The position numbers and the translations under genes were made by a program. The notes beneath the pieces were generated by a model. It was not told the DNA's origin. It worked only from the letters and a program-made list of their open reading frames with translations, and made no database searches. Below, one piece after another: positions 1 through 8,068 of a DNA stretch of 35,141 nucleotides; within the stretch, counting starts at the first letter, position 1; each line of letters starts with the position of its first letter. Source of the DNA: a virus; IMG/VR virus record IMGVR_UViG_3300046010_009975, positions 1 to 35,141 of that record. One strand, 5' to 3'.

Positions 1-9
1 AATGAGATA

Positions 10-264
10 ATGTCTGAAGTATCAAATTTACCGCCAATTAAAGAAATGGTTGGTAATGTAGCTACAACTATTTCAGATTCTTTTAAAGTATTAGTACAGT
101 CTGGTCAGGTATTTGTCGATGAATCAATCGCTAATAAAAGATTAGAAATATGTAAAGCGTGTGAATGTTTAATAGTAGATCAGATGAGATGTTCTAAATG
201 CGGTTGTTTTATGACAACTAAAGTTAAATTAATAGCTGCAGATTGCCCAGCAAGTAAGTGGTAA
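10..264 (+). CDS. Small cysteine-rich probable zinc-binding protein
   Basis: An 84-residue protein with seven cysteines in its C-terminal half (C48, C51, C53, C61, C64, C66, C79), arranged as CxxCxC, then CxxCxC, then a late Cys-Pro. This looks like a small zinc ribbon or knuckle. Short proteins of this pattern, ending in a lone Cys-Pro, are common in T4-like phages, but I know of no assigned function. The N-terminal 40 residues have no recognisable domain. The ATG overlaps a TAA at 8-10, which could be the stop of a gene outside the window; I cannot confirm that. No Shine-Dalgarno is visible. The next gene has its own promoter, so this one probably closes an upstream operon. Confidence 0.75.
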   Translation: MSEVSNLPPIKEMVGNVATTISDSFKVLVQSGQVFVDESIANKRLEICKACECLIVDQMRCSKCGCFMTTKVKLIAADCPASKW

Positions 265-281
265 AAAATAAAGCCTTTGCA

Positions 282-289
282 TATAAATA
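282..289 (+). promoter_or_regulatory. T4-type late promoter TATAAATA
   Basis: An exact match to the T4 late -10 element TATAAATA, ending 6 nt before the ATG at 296. In T4 transcription starts about 6 nt past this box, so the mRNA would begin at or beside the start codon. Confidence 0.75.
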
Positions 290-295
290 ATATAT

Positions 296-910
296 ATGGG
301 CTTTTCTAAGATAATTTTTATTGAGAATCAAACAGGGTCTGGTGCTAATGGTTTAATTACTAATAGACCTAATCCTTTACCAGCACTATCAACTATTTCT
401 GGTTCAGTAGGAGTCGGTTCGTATCCAGCAGTTAGAATCAACCAAACCGCCAATGAAGCTTTAACAGCTGTTGTTACTGGATTCTATTTTGCTCAAACCA
501 CATACAACGGTAGCCCAACATTTGTCACAAATCAAAATGGTATATATGCTGCAACAGATGGTGATAATATATTCCCATACAGACTATATTACGCTAGCTG
601 GGGTTATAATACATTAGATTATACAATTGAAGCTACTGGTCAAGCATGTGCTTCCGGAGCTCAAGTAGGTACAGTCTACTGGTCATTAAGTACAACAGCT
701 TTAACCGGTACATCAGCTGGTACAGTAATGCCAATTGAAGTAGCTAACCAACAGCTATCATTTGACGGTGGTGTTACAACAGTACCATTTATATCAACAG
801 TATCTACAGTATGGTGTATCAATTCACCATTCCCGCCTACAGGTGAACAGCCTTTATCACAACGTTTTTGCTTTGACGAGTTCGCTCGTTTACAGCAATA
901 TCTAGGCTAA
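296..910 (+). CDS. Unassigned probable virion protein, monocistronic
   Basis: A 204-residue protein rich in Gly, Ser, Thr, Ala and aromatic residues, with few charges and no evident signal peptide or membrane helix. The composition suggests an all-beta structural protein. I do not recognise a family. It sits alone between an exact late promoter and a strong intrinsic terminator (935-964), a layout expected for an abundant late product. Like the capsid gene further on, it seems to use more C-ending codons than its neighbours, though I did not count them. A head decoration, collar or fibre-associated protein is possible but unproven. No Shine-Dalgarno precedes the ATG. Confidence 0.7.
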   Translation: MGFSKIIFIENQTGSGANGLITNRPNPLPALSTISGSVGVGSYPAVRINQTANEALTAVVTGFYFAQTTYNGSPTFVTNQNGIYAATDGDNIFPYRLYYASWGYNTLDYTIEATGQACASGAQVGTVYWSLSTTALTGTSAGTVMPIEVANQQLSFDGGVTTVPFISTVSTVWCINSPFPPTGEQPLSQRFCFDEFARLQQYLG

Positions 911-934
911 TAAAACTATATACAAACTAAATAT

Positions 935-964
935 AAAGCCGAGCTTTAAAGCTCGGCTTTTTTT
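935..964 (+). terminator. Intrinsic terminator after the 296-910 gene
   Basis: A perfect 10-bp stem, AAAGCCGAGC (935-944) pairing with GCTCGGCTTT (951-960), with a 6-nt TTTAAA loop, followed by a run of T that continues to 964. It directly abuts the next late promoter. Confidence 0.92.
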
Positions 965-971
965 ATAAATA
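964..971 (+). promoter_or_regulatory. T4-type late promoter TATAAATA
   Basis: An exact TATAAATA whose first T is the last T of the preceding terminator's U-tract. It ends 5 nt before the ATG at 977, predicting a leaderless transcript. Confidence 0.75.
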
Positions 972-976
972 AATTT

Positions 977-1375
977 ATGGAAGATTACAATCAGATATTC
1001 GAAGCATATAAAACTATTAAAGAAGCTGGCTTCTCATACGCCGGTAATTACTCTGATTCAACTTTACAACCTAAAAGACAGTTAGCTAAGTTTAAGAGAC
1101 CGAAAGGTGATTATAAGAACAGTACAGCGATGACTACCGCTTCATTACCAACTGGTGGTCAAAAGGTAAATATGGCTGCCATGGGTACAGGTGGGGGTAT
1201 TGAAAATAACGAAGAGCAAGTAAATATAAAAGGTATAGGAAAATTACCCTCTAATGAAGTGCATAAAATGTATAATAAACTAATGAAAGAAGTACATACT
1301 CTTTATACAAATAAAAAATATTCTCAATTGCAAGGTAAATTGGAATTGATGTCGTCATTAGCAAAGAATCTATAA
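977..1375 (+). CDS. Unassigned small virion-associated candidate with a leader-like N-terminus
   Basis: 132 residues. The N-terminus has hydrophobic-X-Glu sites (I7-F8-E9 and I14-K15-E16) resembling the targeting leaders that gp21 removes from T4 internal head proteins. The middle is Gly/Met/Ala-rich and flexible. The C-terminal 45 residues are predicted helical and Lys-rich. No family is recognised. It begins a late operon: the next gene (gp15-like) starts one base after its stop. The role is inferred only from the promoter, the neighbours and the leader. Confidence 0.7.
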   Translation: MEDYNQIFEAYKTIKEAGFSYAGNYSDSTLQPKRQLAKFKRPKGDYKNSTAMTTASLPTGGQKVNMAAMGTGGGIENNEEQVNIKGIGKLPSNEVHKMYNKLMKEVHTLYTNKKYSQLQGKLELMSSLAKNL

Positions 1376-1376
1376 C

Positions 1377-2090
1377 GTGAAGAAATCCCCATATTACTTT
1401 GAAATAAAGGATTTATTAACTCAGTTCGTAACTGCGTTTGATGATATTGTTATAAAGAGATTCAATGTTAACAGAAAGATAGAAGACAGAATTTCAGTAA
1501 GATATCTCTATTCACCTAAACAAAGAGTATTATATGATATTATCAATACTGCTCAAAATATAACATTACCTGCTGTAGCGGTTACTATATCATCTATAGA
1601 AAGAGATAATAACAGAGTGTTTAATAAATTAGAAGGATTTTACTACAGTGATGGTAGTAATAGTAAATCAGCTCATTTGTTATCTCCAGTACCAATTAAT
1701 ATAAACGTAAGCGTTTCTATTATAACAAGATTTCAAACTGATATGGATCAGATATTAAGTAACTTTGTTCCATATAGCAATCCATATGTTGTAATAAGTT
1801 GGAAAGTACCAGCTGAGTTTCAATTACCTACTATTCAAGAAATACGCAGTGAGGTATTATGGGATGGTAATATAACATTGGACTATCCCGTTGATTTAAA
1901 CGGACAACAAAAACCAAGAGTAGTAGCTGATACTACTTTCACAATTAAAGGATGGCTATTTAAAGAACAAACTGTTGCAGTTAACAATATCTACTATATT
2001 GATACTAATTTCTACATAGATGACTTTGCAGAGGTAGTGCCTCCATTATCTTCAAATCCAATAAATGGCATTAGAATCGAATACATTTGA
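1377..2090 (+). CDS. 15: gp15-like tail sheath stabiliser / tail completion protein
   Basis: 237 residues, against 272 in T4 gp15. The order of conserved blocks follows T4 gp15: an N-terminal segment with a DIVIKR-like stretch, a Y-x-S-P-K-Q-R block where T4 has YASKEH, a strand block LPAVAVTISSIERD, a P-V-P-I-N block, and a long motif around ITRFQTDMDQILSNFVPYSNPY that parallels the T4 motif IFTRYEDDMFQIVEQILPYFQP. T4 gp15 forms a hexamer that caps the tail tube and sheath and binds the neck. The start is GTG at 1377, one base after the previous stop; no Shine-Dalgarno is visible. Its last 26 nt overlap the next gene. Confidence 0.82.
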   Translation: MKKSPYYFEIKDLLTQFVTAFDDIVIKRFNVNRKIEDRISVRYLYSPKQRVLYDIINTAQNITLPAVAVTISSIERDNNRVFNKLEGFYYSDGSNSKSAHLLSPVPININVSVSIITRFQTDMDQILSNFVPYSNPYVVISWKVPAEFQLPTIQEIRSEVLWDGNITLDYPVDLNGQQKPRVVADTTFTIKGWLFKEQTVAVNNIYYIDTNFYIDDFAEVVPPLSSNPINGIRIEYI

Positions 2091-5000
2091 AATTTCTGGA
2101 TCCCCGACCGTAACAAATTTATATTACGCTGGGGTTTTAGCAGATAATAATATCCAGACAATTCCTGGATTTTTACCTACCGTAACAATTTATGGTACGC
2201 GATTTAATTTGCTAGATGGTATTTTACTATCATCAGGTAATTTAGATTTATTTTCTTCTTTAACTGCAATAGATATACAAGGTAAGGAACCGCAAACTAT
2301 AGTTGGTCAACTATTATCTGCGTATGAAGTTATAAACGAAAACATTGTAACATTCACTTTACCTAATCTTACACCTAACTTTAGATACCCAAACGGTCTA
2401 CTTGCATTTGTACCATTTAATAAAGCAGGTATAGCAACTACAGCGTATTCATACAATGAATTAGGTAACAGGACTAATACGTTTTTAATTTATGGTAGTT
2501 TACCTTCTGTAACACCTACACCTACAAGAACACCTACCCCCACACCTACAAGAACACCTACACCTACAGTTACACCTACAAGAACACCTACCCCATCAAT
2601 TACACCTACAGAGACACCTTCAGAGACTGCTACACCTTCTGTAACACCTTCTATAACTGAAACAGTTTCGATTACACCATCTGAAACACCATCTGTTACA
2701 CCGTCATTAACTCCTTCAGAATCTTTAACACCTTCCATTACACCGTCATTAACTCCATCAATAACACCAACACTAACAGAGACACCATCGTTAACACCGT
2801 CAATTTCAGAGACAGTTTCATTATCACCATCCATAACACCTACTGTAACTCCTACTTTAACTCCATCCCATACAACCACACCATCTTTAACCCCATCTCT
2901 TACACCGTCAGTAACCCCATCTTTATCTGAAACACCTTCGTTAACTCCATCTGAGACACCATCTATTACAGTTTCAATATCACCTTCATTTACCCCATCT
3001 GTAACTTCGTCGATATCTGAAACACCATCATTAACCCCAAGTATTACACCAACAGTTTCAATATCGTTAACCCCTTCAATTACACCGTCAGTTACACCTA
3101 CTGAATCTATAACACCTTCTGAATCCCCTACAGTTACCCCTTCAATAACACCATCAATAACATCTTCACCATCTTTAACACCATCTATAACATCTACACC
3201 TTCTGTATCACCGTCATTACTAATTTCACCTTCAGTATCACCATCTTTAACTCCAACTGAAAGCTCTACACCATCAGTAACTCCTTCCTTATCTGAGACA
3301 CCGTCAGTAACTCCGTCAATAACACCTACAGAATCAGTTACCCCTTCTCTAACTCCAAGTGAAACACCTACCACAACACCTTCAGAATCAATAACACCTT
3401 CTATTTCAGTATCAGTCACACCATCAGTTACAGAAACACCATCTCTTACACCTACCATAACCCCATCGGTGACATCTTCAGTAACACCATCAGAGACACC
3501 ATCAGTTACACCTACCCTAACCGAAACACCATCATTAACTCCATCAGTAACATCTTCAATTACTCCTTCAGTTACTCCTACAGAGTCTGAAACCCCTTCC
3601 GTTACACCATCTTTATCACCTTCAGTTACTCCTACATTAACTGAGACACCTTCAGTAACACCATCAGTAACAGAGACACCATCATTAACACCATCCGTAA
3701 CCCCGTCAGAAACACCTACTACCACACCATCCGAATCAGTTACACCTTCTGTAACATCATCATTATCTCCATCAGTAACACCTTCTGTTACCGAAACACC
3801 ATCAGAAACTCCTTCAGTGACACCTTCAGCAACCCCTTCAGTGACACCGTCATTGACACCTTCTGAGTCTATAACACCATCCATCACACCTTCACTTACA
3901 CCCACTCAATCACTAACACCTTCACTTACACCCACTTTAACAACATCTATAACACCTTCTAGAACACCATCTGAAACACCAACACCTTCCGCAACACCTT
4001 CTATCACCCCATCTCAATCTATAACACCGTCAAGAACACCATCTCTCACCCCTACTCCTTCTTCCTCACCAGTAATAAACCAGTTATTCGTGTGGGGACG
4101 TAATGCAAATGGTGAGTTAGGGTTAGATAATATAGCTAATAGATCATCACCGGTACAAGTAGGCGCGTTGACTGATTGGACTACTATAGCTCAAAATAGT
4201 ACAACGACCGGTGAAGGGTTCACGACCGCTATAAGAGTAGGATCGTTATACGGTTGGGGGTATAATTTTTACGGTCAATTAGGTCTCGGTGATAGGGTAA
4301 ACATATCCTCGCCGGTACAGGTTGGTGCATTGACTACATGGTCTAAAATAGCAGGGGGTCAGAGTCATACATTAGCAATCAAGACTGATGGTACATTATG
4401 GGCATGGGGTAGAAATACAACCGGTCAGTTAGGGTTTGCTCCGCAGGTCTCATCACCAGTTCAAGTTGGGGCTTTAACATCGTGGCTAAATATTGCTGGA
4501 GGTAGATCTCACTCTGCTGCAGTAAAAAATGACGGTACGTTATGGACGTTTGGACGTAATAATTTTGGGCAATTAGGTTTAGGTGATAGAACGGATAGAA
4601 ATTCTCCTAATCAAGTTGGAGCTTTAACTGATTGGTTAAACGTAGCATGTGGTGAGTATCACACAGCTGCTATTAAATCTGATGGTACTATATGGGCCTG
4701 GGGAGCTGATGGTTTCGGTCAGCTAGGTCAAAATACTATAGTATATCGATCATCACCTATTCAAGTCGGTGCTTTAGCTACATGGAGCAAAATAACTACA
4801 GGTTCTAGATTTACAGTTGCAACTAAGACTGATGGTACTTTATGGTCATGGGGTAGAAATGAGGCAGGTCAGCTTGGACTCGGTAATAGAGTTAACGTAT
4901 CATCGCCAAATCAAGTCGGGGCCTTAACAACATGGCTTAATATAGCCGCAGGTTATGCGCATATGTTAGCAACATTGACTGATAAATCTTTATATGCTTG

Positions 5001-6234
5001 GGGTAATAACGGTAATGGAAATCTAGGTATAAACAATACAATATATCGATCATCGCCAGTGCAAATAGGCTCAGCTACAGGTTGGACAGTAATAGCTGGT
5101 GGTGGACAATCATCGAAAGCTATCTTTGATCCACCACCACCATCACCGTCACCAACCCCGTCAGCGTCAACGCCAGCACCGGCTTTATATGCTATGGGAC
5201 AGAATTTTTACGGCCAATTAGGCGTTAATTCAAATCTTTCCTCTGATGTTTCCTCACCAACTCAAGTTGGAGCTTTAACCAATTGGAGCTATATTAATGC
5301 AGGAAATAACTCAGCTATATCTATTAAAGCTGATGGTTCCTTATGGACGTGGGGTCTTAATACACAAGGTCAGTTAGGTCTAAATGATAGAACCAGTCGT
5401 TCTTCACCAGTACAAGTCGGTGCTTTAACTAATTGGAGAAACGCTAAAGGAGGATCTTTACATATTATATCCACAAAAACTGATGGAACATTATGGGCTT
5501 GGGGCTATAACGGTGACGGGGCACTTGGTTTAAATGACACTATATATCGTTCATCACCGGTTCAAGTAGGAGCTTTAACTAATTGGTTATTAGCTTCTGC
5601 TGGAGGATATAGTTCAGCTGCAATAAAAAATGATGGTACATTATGGTCCTGGGGTTTTAATAATTTCGGGCAGTTAGGGTTAGGTGATAATGTTAACAGA
5701 TCATCACCAGTACAAGTAGGAGGGCTAACTACATGGAGTAACGTAACTGTAGGAGATAGAACAATGTTAGCAATTAAAACTGATGGTACAATATGGGCCT
5801 GGGGTAGAGGTGCTATAGGTAGTTTAGGTCTAAATAATGGAGTTGATCAATCATCTCCTGTACAAATAGGTGCATTAACAACGTGGTTAAAAATTGCTGC
5901 TGGAGGATATAGTTCAGCTGCAATAAAAAATGATGGTACATTATGGTCCTGGGGTTATAATGATCAAGGACAGTTAGGTTTAGGAAACACAACATGGCGT
6001 TCTTCCCCGGTGCAAGTTGGTGCAGGTACTGATTGGTCTGAGATAGTGTTAGGTAGTAAAGGTATGTTAGCAAAGAAAACTGGTGGTTCTATATGGGCTT
6101 GGGGTAGAAATGCTAATGGCCAATTAGGTCAAAATAATATAATTGGTCGATCATCTCCGGTACAAATAGGCGCACTAACTTCCTGGATAAATATAGCAGC
6201 TGGAAGATATTTTAATATAATGACTCTATCTTAA
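2065..6234 (+). CDS. Giant Ser/Thr/Pro-repeat and RCC1 double-propeller protein, probable receptor-binding or adhesion protein
   Basis: 1389 residues in four parts. Residues 1-146 are a beta-rich N-terminal domain, possibly the virion attachment part. Residues about 147-669 are an extremely biased T-P-S repeat with T-P-S-V/I/L/E variants and almost no charge except Glu and a few Arg. Residues about 673-1018 hold seven RCC1-type repeats (W-G-x-N-x-x-G-Q-L-G-L ... SSPVQVG). A second Pro-rich linker (about 1022-1040) leads to another seven RCC1 repeats ending at the C-terminus. RCC1 repeats form seven-bladed beta-propellers, so the protein should end in two complete propellers held on a long extended stalk. 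The ATG lies inside the end of gp15, a 26-nt overlap that suggests translational coupling. A role in host or particle binding is inferred from architecture and tail-gene context. Confidence 0.85.
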   Translation: MALESNTFEISGSPTVTNLYYAGVLADNNIQTIPGFLPTVTIYGTRFNLLDGILLSSGNLDLFSSLTAIDIQGKEPQTIVGQLLSAYEVINENIVTFTLPNLTPNFRYPNGLLAFVPFNKAGIATTAYSYNELGNRTNTFLIYGSLPSVTPTPTRTPTPTPTRTPTPTVTPTRTPTPSITPTETPSETATPSVTPSITETVSITPSETPSVTPSLTPSESLTPSITPSLTPSITPTLTETPSLTPSISETVSLSPSITPTVTPTLTPSHTTTPSLTPSLTPSVTPSLSETPSLTPSETPSITVSISPSFTPSVTSSISETPSLTPSITPTVSISLTPSITPSVTPTESITPSESPTVTPSITPSITSSPSLTPSITSTPSVSPSLLISPSVSPSLTPTESSTPSVTPSLSETPSVTPSITPTESVTPSLTPSETPTTTPSESITPSISVSVTPSVTETPSLTPTITPSVTSSVTPSETPSVTPTLTETPSLTPSVTSSITPSVTPTESETPSVTPSLSPSVTPTLTETPSVTPSVTETPSLTPSVTPSETPTTTPSESVTPSVTSSLSPSVTPSVTETPSETPSVTPSATPSVTPSLTPSESITPSITPSLTPTQSLTPSLTPTLTTSITPSRTPSETPTPSATPSITPSQSITPSRTPSLTPTPSSSPVINQLFVWGRNANGELGLDNIANRSSPVQVGALTDWTTIAQNSTTTGEGFTTAIRVGSLYGWGYNFYGQLGLGDRVNISSPVQVGALTTWSKIAGGQSHTLAIKTDGTLWAWGRNTTGQLGFAPQVSSPVQVGALTSWLNIAGGRSHSAAVKNDGTLWTFGRNNFGQLGLGDRTDRNSPNQVGALTDWLNVACGEYHTAAIKSDGTIWAWGADGFGQLGQNTIVYRSSPIQVGALATWSKITTGSRFTVATKTDGTLWSWGRNEAGQLGLGNRVNVSSPNQVGALTTWLNIAAGYAHMLATLTDKSLYAWGNNGNGNLGINNTIYRSSPVQIGSATGWTVIAGGGQSSKAIFDPPPPSPSPTPSASTPAPALYAMGQNFYGQLGVNSNLSSDVSSPTQVGALTNWSYINAGNNSAISIKADGSLWTWGLNTQGQLGLNDRTSRSSPVQVGALTNWRNAKGGSLHIISTKTDGTLWAWGYNGDGALGLNDTIYRSSPVQVGALTNWLLASAGGYSSAAIKNDGTLWSWGFNNFGQLGLGDNVNRSSPVQVGGLTTWSNVTVGDRTMLAIKTDGTIWAWGRGAIGSLGLNNGVDQSSPVQIGALTTWLKIAAGGYSSAAIKNDGTLWSWGYNDQGQLGLGNTTWRSSPVQVGAGTDWSEIVLGSKGMLAKKTGGSIWAWGRNANGQLGQNNIIGRSSPVQIGALTSWINIAAGRYFNIMTLS
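2503..4071 (+). repeat. Ser/Thr/Pro low-complexity coding repeat
   Basis: About 1.57 kb of degenerate short DNA repeats coding T-P-S, T-P-T and variants. The codons are mixed (aca/act/acc, cct/cca, tca/tct), so the repeat is conserved at protein level more than at DNA level. The bias also leaves a long stop-free frame on the opposite strand. Confidence 0.95.
5597..5656 (+). repeat. 60-bp direct repeat, copy 1
   Basis: Identical over 60 bases to 5897-5956, exactly 300 bp away. It spans the end of one RCC1 blade and the start of the next. Confidence 0.93.
5897..5956 (+). repeat. 60-bp direct repeat, copy 2
   Basis: The second copy of the 5597-5656 repeat. The 300-bp offset equals two RCC1 blades. 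Confidence 0.93.
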
Positions 6235-6275
6235 TAAGTTAATATAATTAAATTATAGTTTCTTACAGAGCGGTT

Positions 6276-6283
6276 ATTAAATA
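6276..6283 (+). promoter_or_regulatory. Degenerate late promoter (ATTAAATA)
   Basis: A TAAATA core with the first two positions off the T4 consensus, ending 6 nt before the portal ATG. Spacing matches the exact late promoters in this window. Confidence 0.5.
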
Positions 6284-6289
6284 ATTGAA

Positions 6290-8053
6290 ATGGCTTCGGA
6301 TAATAAAAGTATTAATACAACTAGCTTCTTTAAAAATATAACTAATAAACTGCCATATCAATCATTAGATTTAAATGCAGTATTAGGTCAGCTAAATCCT
6401 AAGTATGAGGTATTCCAAGATACTGGTTCAAGAAGAACCGAAGCCTTAGCGAGACAATCTATCTTTTATGATAATGATTATAATAATACACCTTCAGGCT
6501 CTATAGCTAAAGGTGGTATTTATAATGATTTAGTTTACGCTAATATACAAGTTGATAAAGGACCAAGAATTCTAGACTATAGGATTATGGCTTCCTTTGC
6601 TGAAGTTAGTGATTGTTTAGATGAGATTTGCGATGAATGTATCAACAAAAACGATCACGGCGATATAGTTAAGCTACATTTTCGTAATTTAGATCTTAAA
6701 GAAACTGATATGAATGTATTAGAGAATGAATTTAAGAAATACATTCAAAACTTTGAACTTGAAAAGAAAGGGTGGGAATACTTTAGACAATTATTGATCG
6801 AAGGAGAAATATATTTCGAGCATATTATTCATAAGTCATATCCAGAAGAAGGTATATTAGGTGTTGTACAATTACCTACTGAATTAATTGATCCAATCTT
6901 CGATAATATTCAGAATATGATCATTAAAGGTTACATATTAAGAAAGCCTATTTTTGATCCCAACAAACCTAATAAGATTGAAAGATACGAATTTATCCCA
7001 ATGGATAAAAATCAGATCACTTATATCAATTCCGGTATTTGGAATCAAGACAAGACTTTTAGATTACCATTTATTGAGAATTGCAGACGCGCTTATAGAC
7101 AGTTATCATTAATTGAAGACAGTATTGTAATTTATCGTTTAGTTAGAGCTCCAGAACGTCTTGTGTTTAACGTTGATGTAGGTAATATGGCTCCGCCAAA
7201 AGCTGAAGCTTATCTACGTAAACTTATTCAAGAGTATTGGAGTAAGAAAACGTTTGATGTAAATCAAACATCTAACCCAGTACAGAAGTTTAATCCACAA
7301 TCAATGTTAGATAGCTTTTGGTTTGCAAAGAGAGCTGGTAGTGAAGGTACCTCAGTTACTCAATTAGCTGGTGGTGCTAATTTAGGTGAGCTTACTGACT
7401 TAATGTACTTTGTAAATAAGCTTTATAAGTCATTAAAAGTACCAACTAATAGACTTAATACTGAATCTACATTTAAAGACGGTAATGAGATATTAAGAGA
7501 AGAATTAAAGTTTGCTCGATTCATTATTAGAATGCAACAAAATTTTGCATCTGGTTTAAAGAACGGATTCATTACACATTTAAAACTTAAGAAGCTTTTA
7601 GAGAAGTATGACATTAAAGAACAGAATTTACATTTAGAATTTAATGTACCAACTAACTTCTATGAGTTAAGAGAAAATCAAAAGTTAGAACTTAAGGTTA
7701 CCAACTTTAATAATTTAGCTAACAACCCATTCGTATCACCTACATATGCTCAAAAGAAGCTATTAGGTTGGAGTGATATTGATGTAAAAGCAAATAGAGA
7801 ATTCTTACGTAAGGATAAAGAATTAGAGTGGGAATTAAATCAAATTACTAACGGTGGTCCTAACTGGAGAGAACAAATGGCTGTACCAGGTGAACAGCAA
7901 CCAGGAGCAGCACCAGGCGGAGCTCCTGCAGGTCCAGCTGGAGCACCTCCATCATTTGGAGCACCAGCAGCAACTCCTCCAGGAGGCGCGGAAGCAATAC
8001 CACCGCCTGAGGCAGGAGCAGCCCCTGAAGAAACCCCACCACCACCAACTTAA
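6290..8053 (+). CDS. 20: Portal vertex protein, gp20-like
   Basis: 587 residues, slightly longer than T4 gp20 (524). Conserved portal features include the RILDYRIMASFAEVSDCLDEICDE block near residue 95, the stretch on dimension and clamp (GWEYFRQLLIEGEIYFE), RAPERLVFNVDVGNM, the FWFAKRAGSEGTSVTQLAGGANLGELTD block, and KLYKSLKVPTNRL. The protein forms the dodecameric ring through which DNA is packaged and the head is nucleated. The last 65 residues are an unusual Pro/Ala/Gly-rich tail (P-G-G-A-P type) not present in T4 and probably disordered. Its start is fixed by the late-promoter core 6 nt upstream; no Shine-Dalgarno is visible. Confidence 0.96.
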   Translation: MASDNKSINTTSFFKNITNKLPYQSLDLNAVLGQLNPKYEVFQDTGSRRTEALARQSIFYDNDYNNTPSGSIAKGGIYNDLVYANIQVDKGPRILDYRIMASFAEVSDCLDEICDECINKNDHGDIVKLHFRNLDLKETDMNVLENEFKKYIQNFELEKKGWEYFRQLLIEGEIYFEHIIHKSYPEEGILGVVQLPTELIDPIFDNIQNMIIKGYILRKPIFDPNKPNKIERYEFIPMDKNQITYINSGIWNQDKTFRLPFIENCRRAYRQLSLIEDSIVIYRLVRAPERLVFNVDVGNMAPPKAEAYLRKLIQEYWSKKTFDVNQTSNPVQKFNPQSMLDSFWFAKRAGSEGTSVTQLAGGANLGELTDLMYFVNKLYKSLKVPTNRLNTESTFKDGNEILREELKFARFIIRMQQNFASGLKNGFITHLKLKKLLEKYDIKEQNLHLEFNVPTNFYELRENQKLELKVTNFNNLANNPFVSPTYAQKKLLGWSDIDVKANREFLRKDKELEWELNQITNGGPNWREQMAVPGEQQPGAAPGGAPAGPAGAPPSFGAPAATPPGGAEAIPPPEAGAAPEETPPPPT

Positions 8054-8068
8054 ATATAATTAACTAAT

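Noticed and set aside
2490-3905. A 471-codon open frame on the minus strand across the T-P-S repeat.
   Set aside because: It is a by-product of codon bias. Complements of the repeated Thr/Pro/Ser codons never form stops, and its product is just the mirror D-G-V/E-G-V repeat. The plus frame continues into real RCC1 domains.
2503-4071. Short DNA repeats that could suggest a CRISPR or satellite array.
   Set aside because: No constant repeat-spacer spacing. Repeats are degenerate, in frame and protein-coding.
6241-6260. Inverted repeat TATAATT-A-AATTATA after the RCC1 gene as a terminator.
   Set aside because: All A+T, almost no loop, and no T-tract; likely composition.
7854-8063. Gln/His/Leu-rich frame over the end of the portal gene, on both strands.
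   Set aside because: Shadow of the Pro/Ala/Gly-rich portal tail; the portal frame is continuous to 8053.
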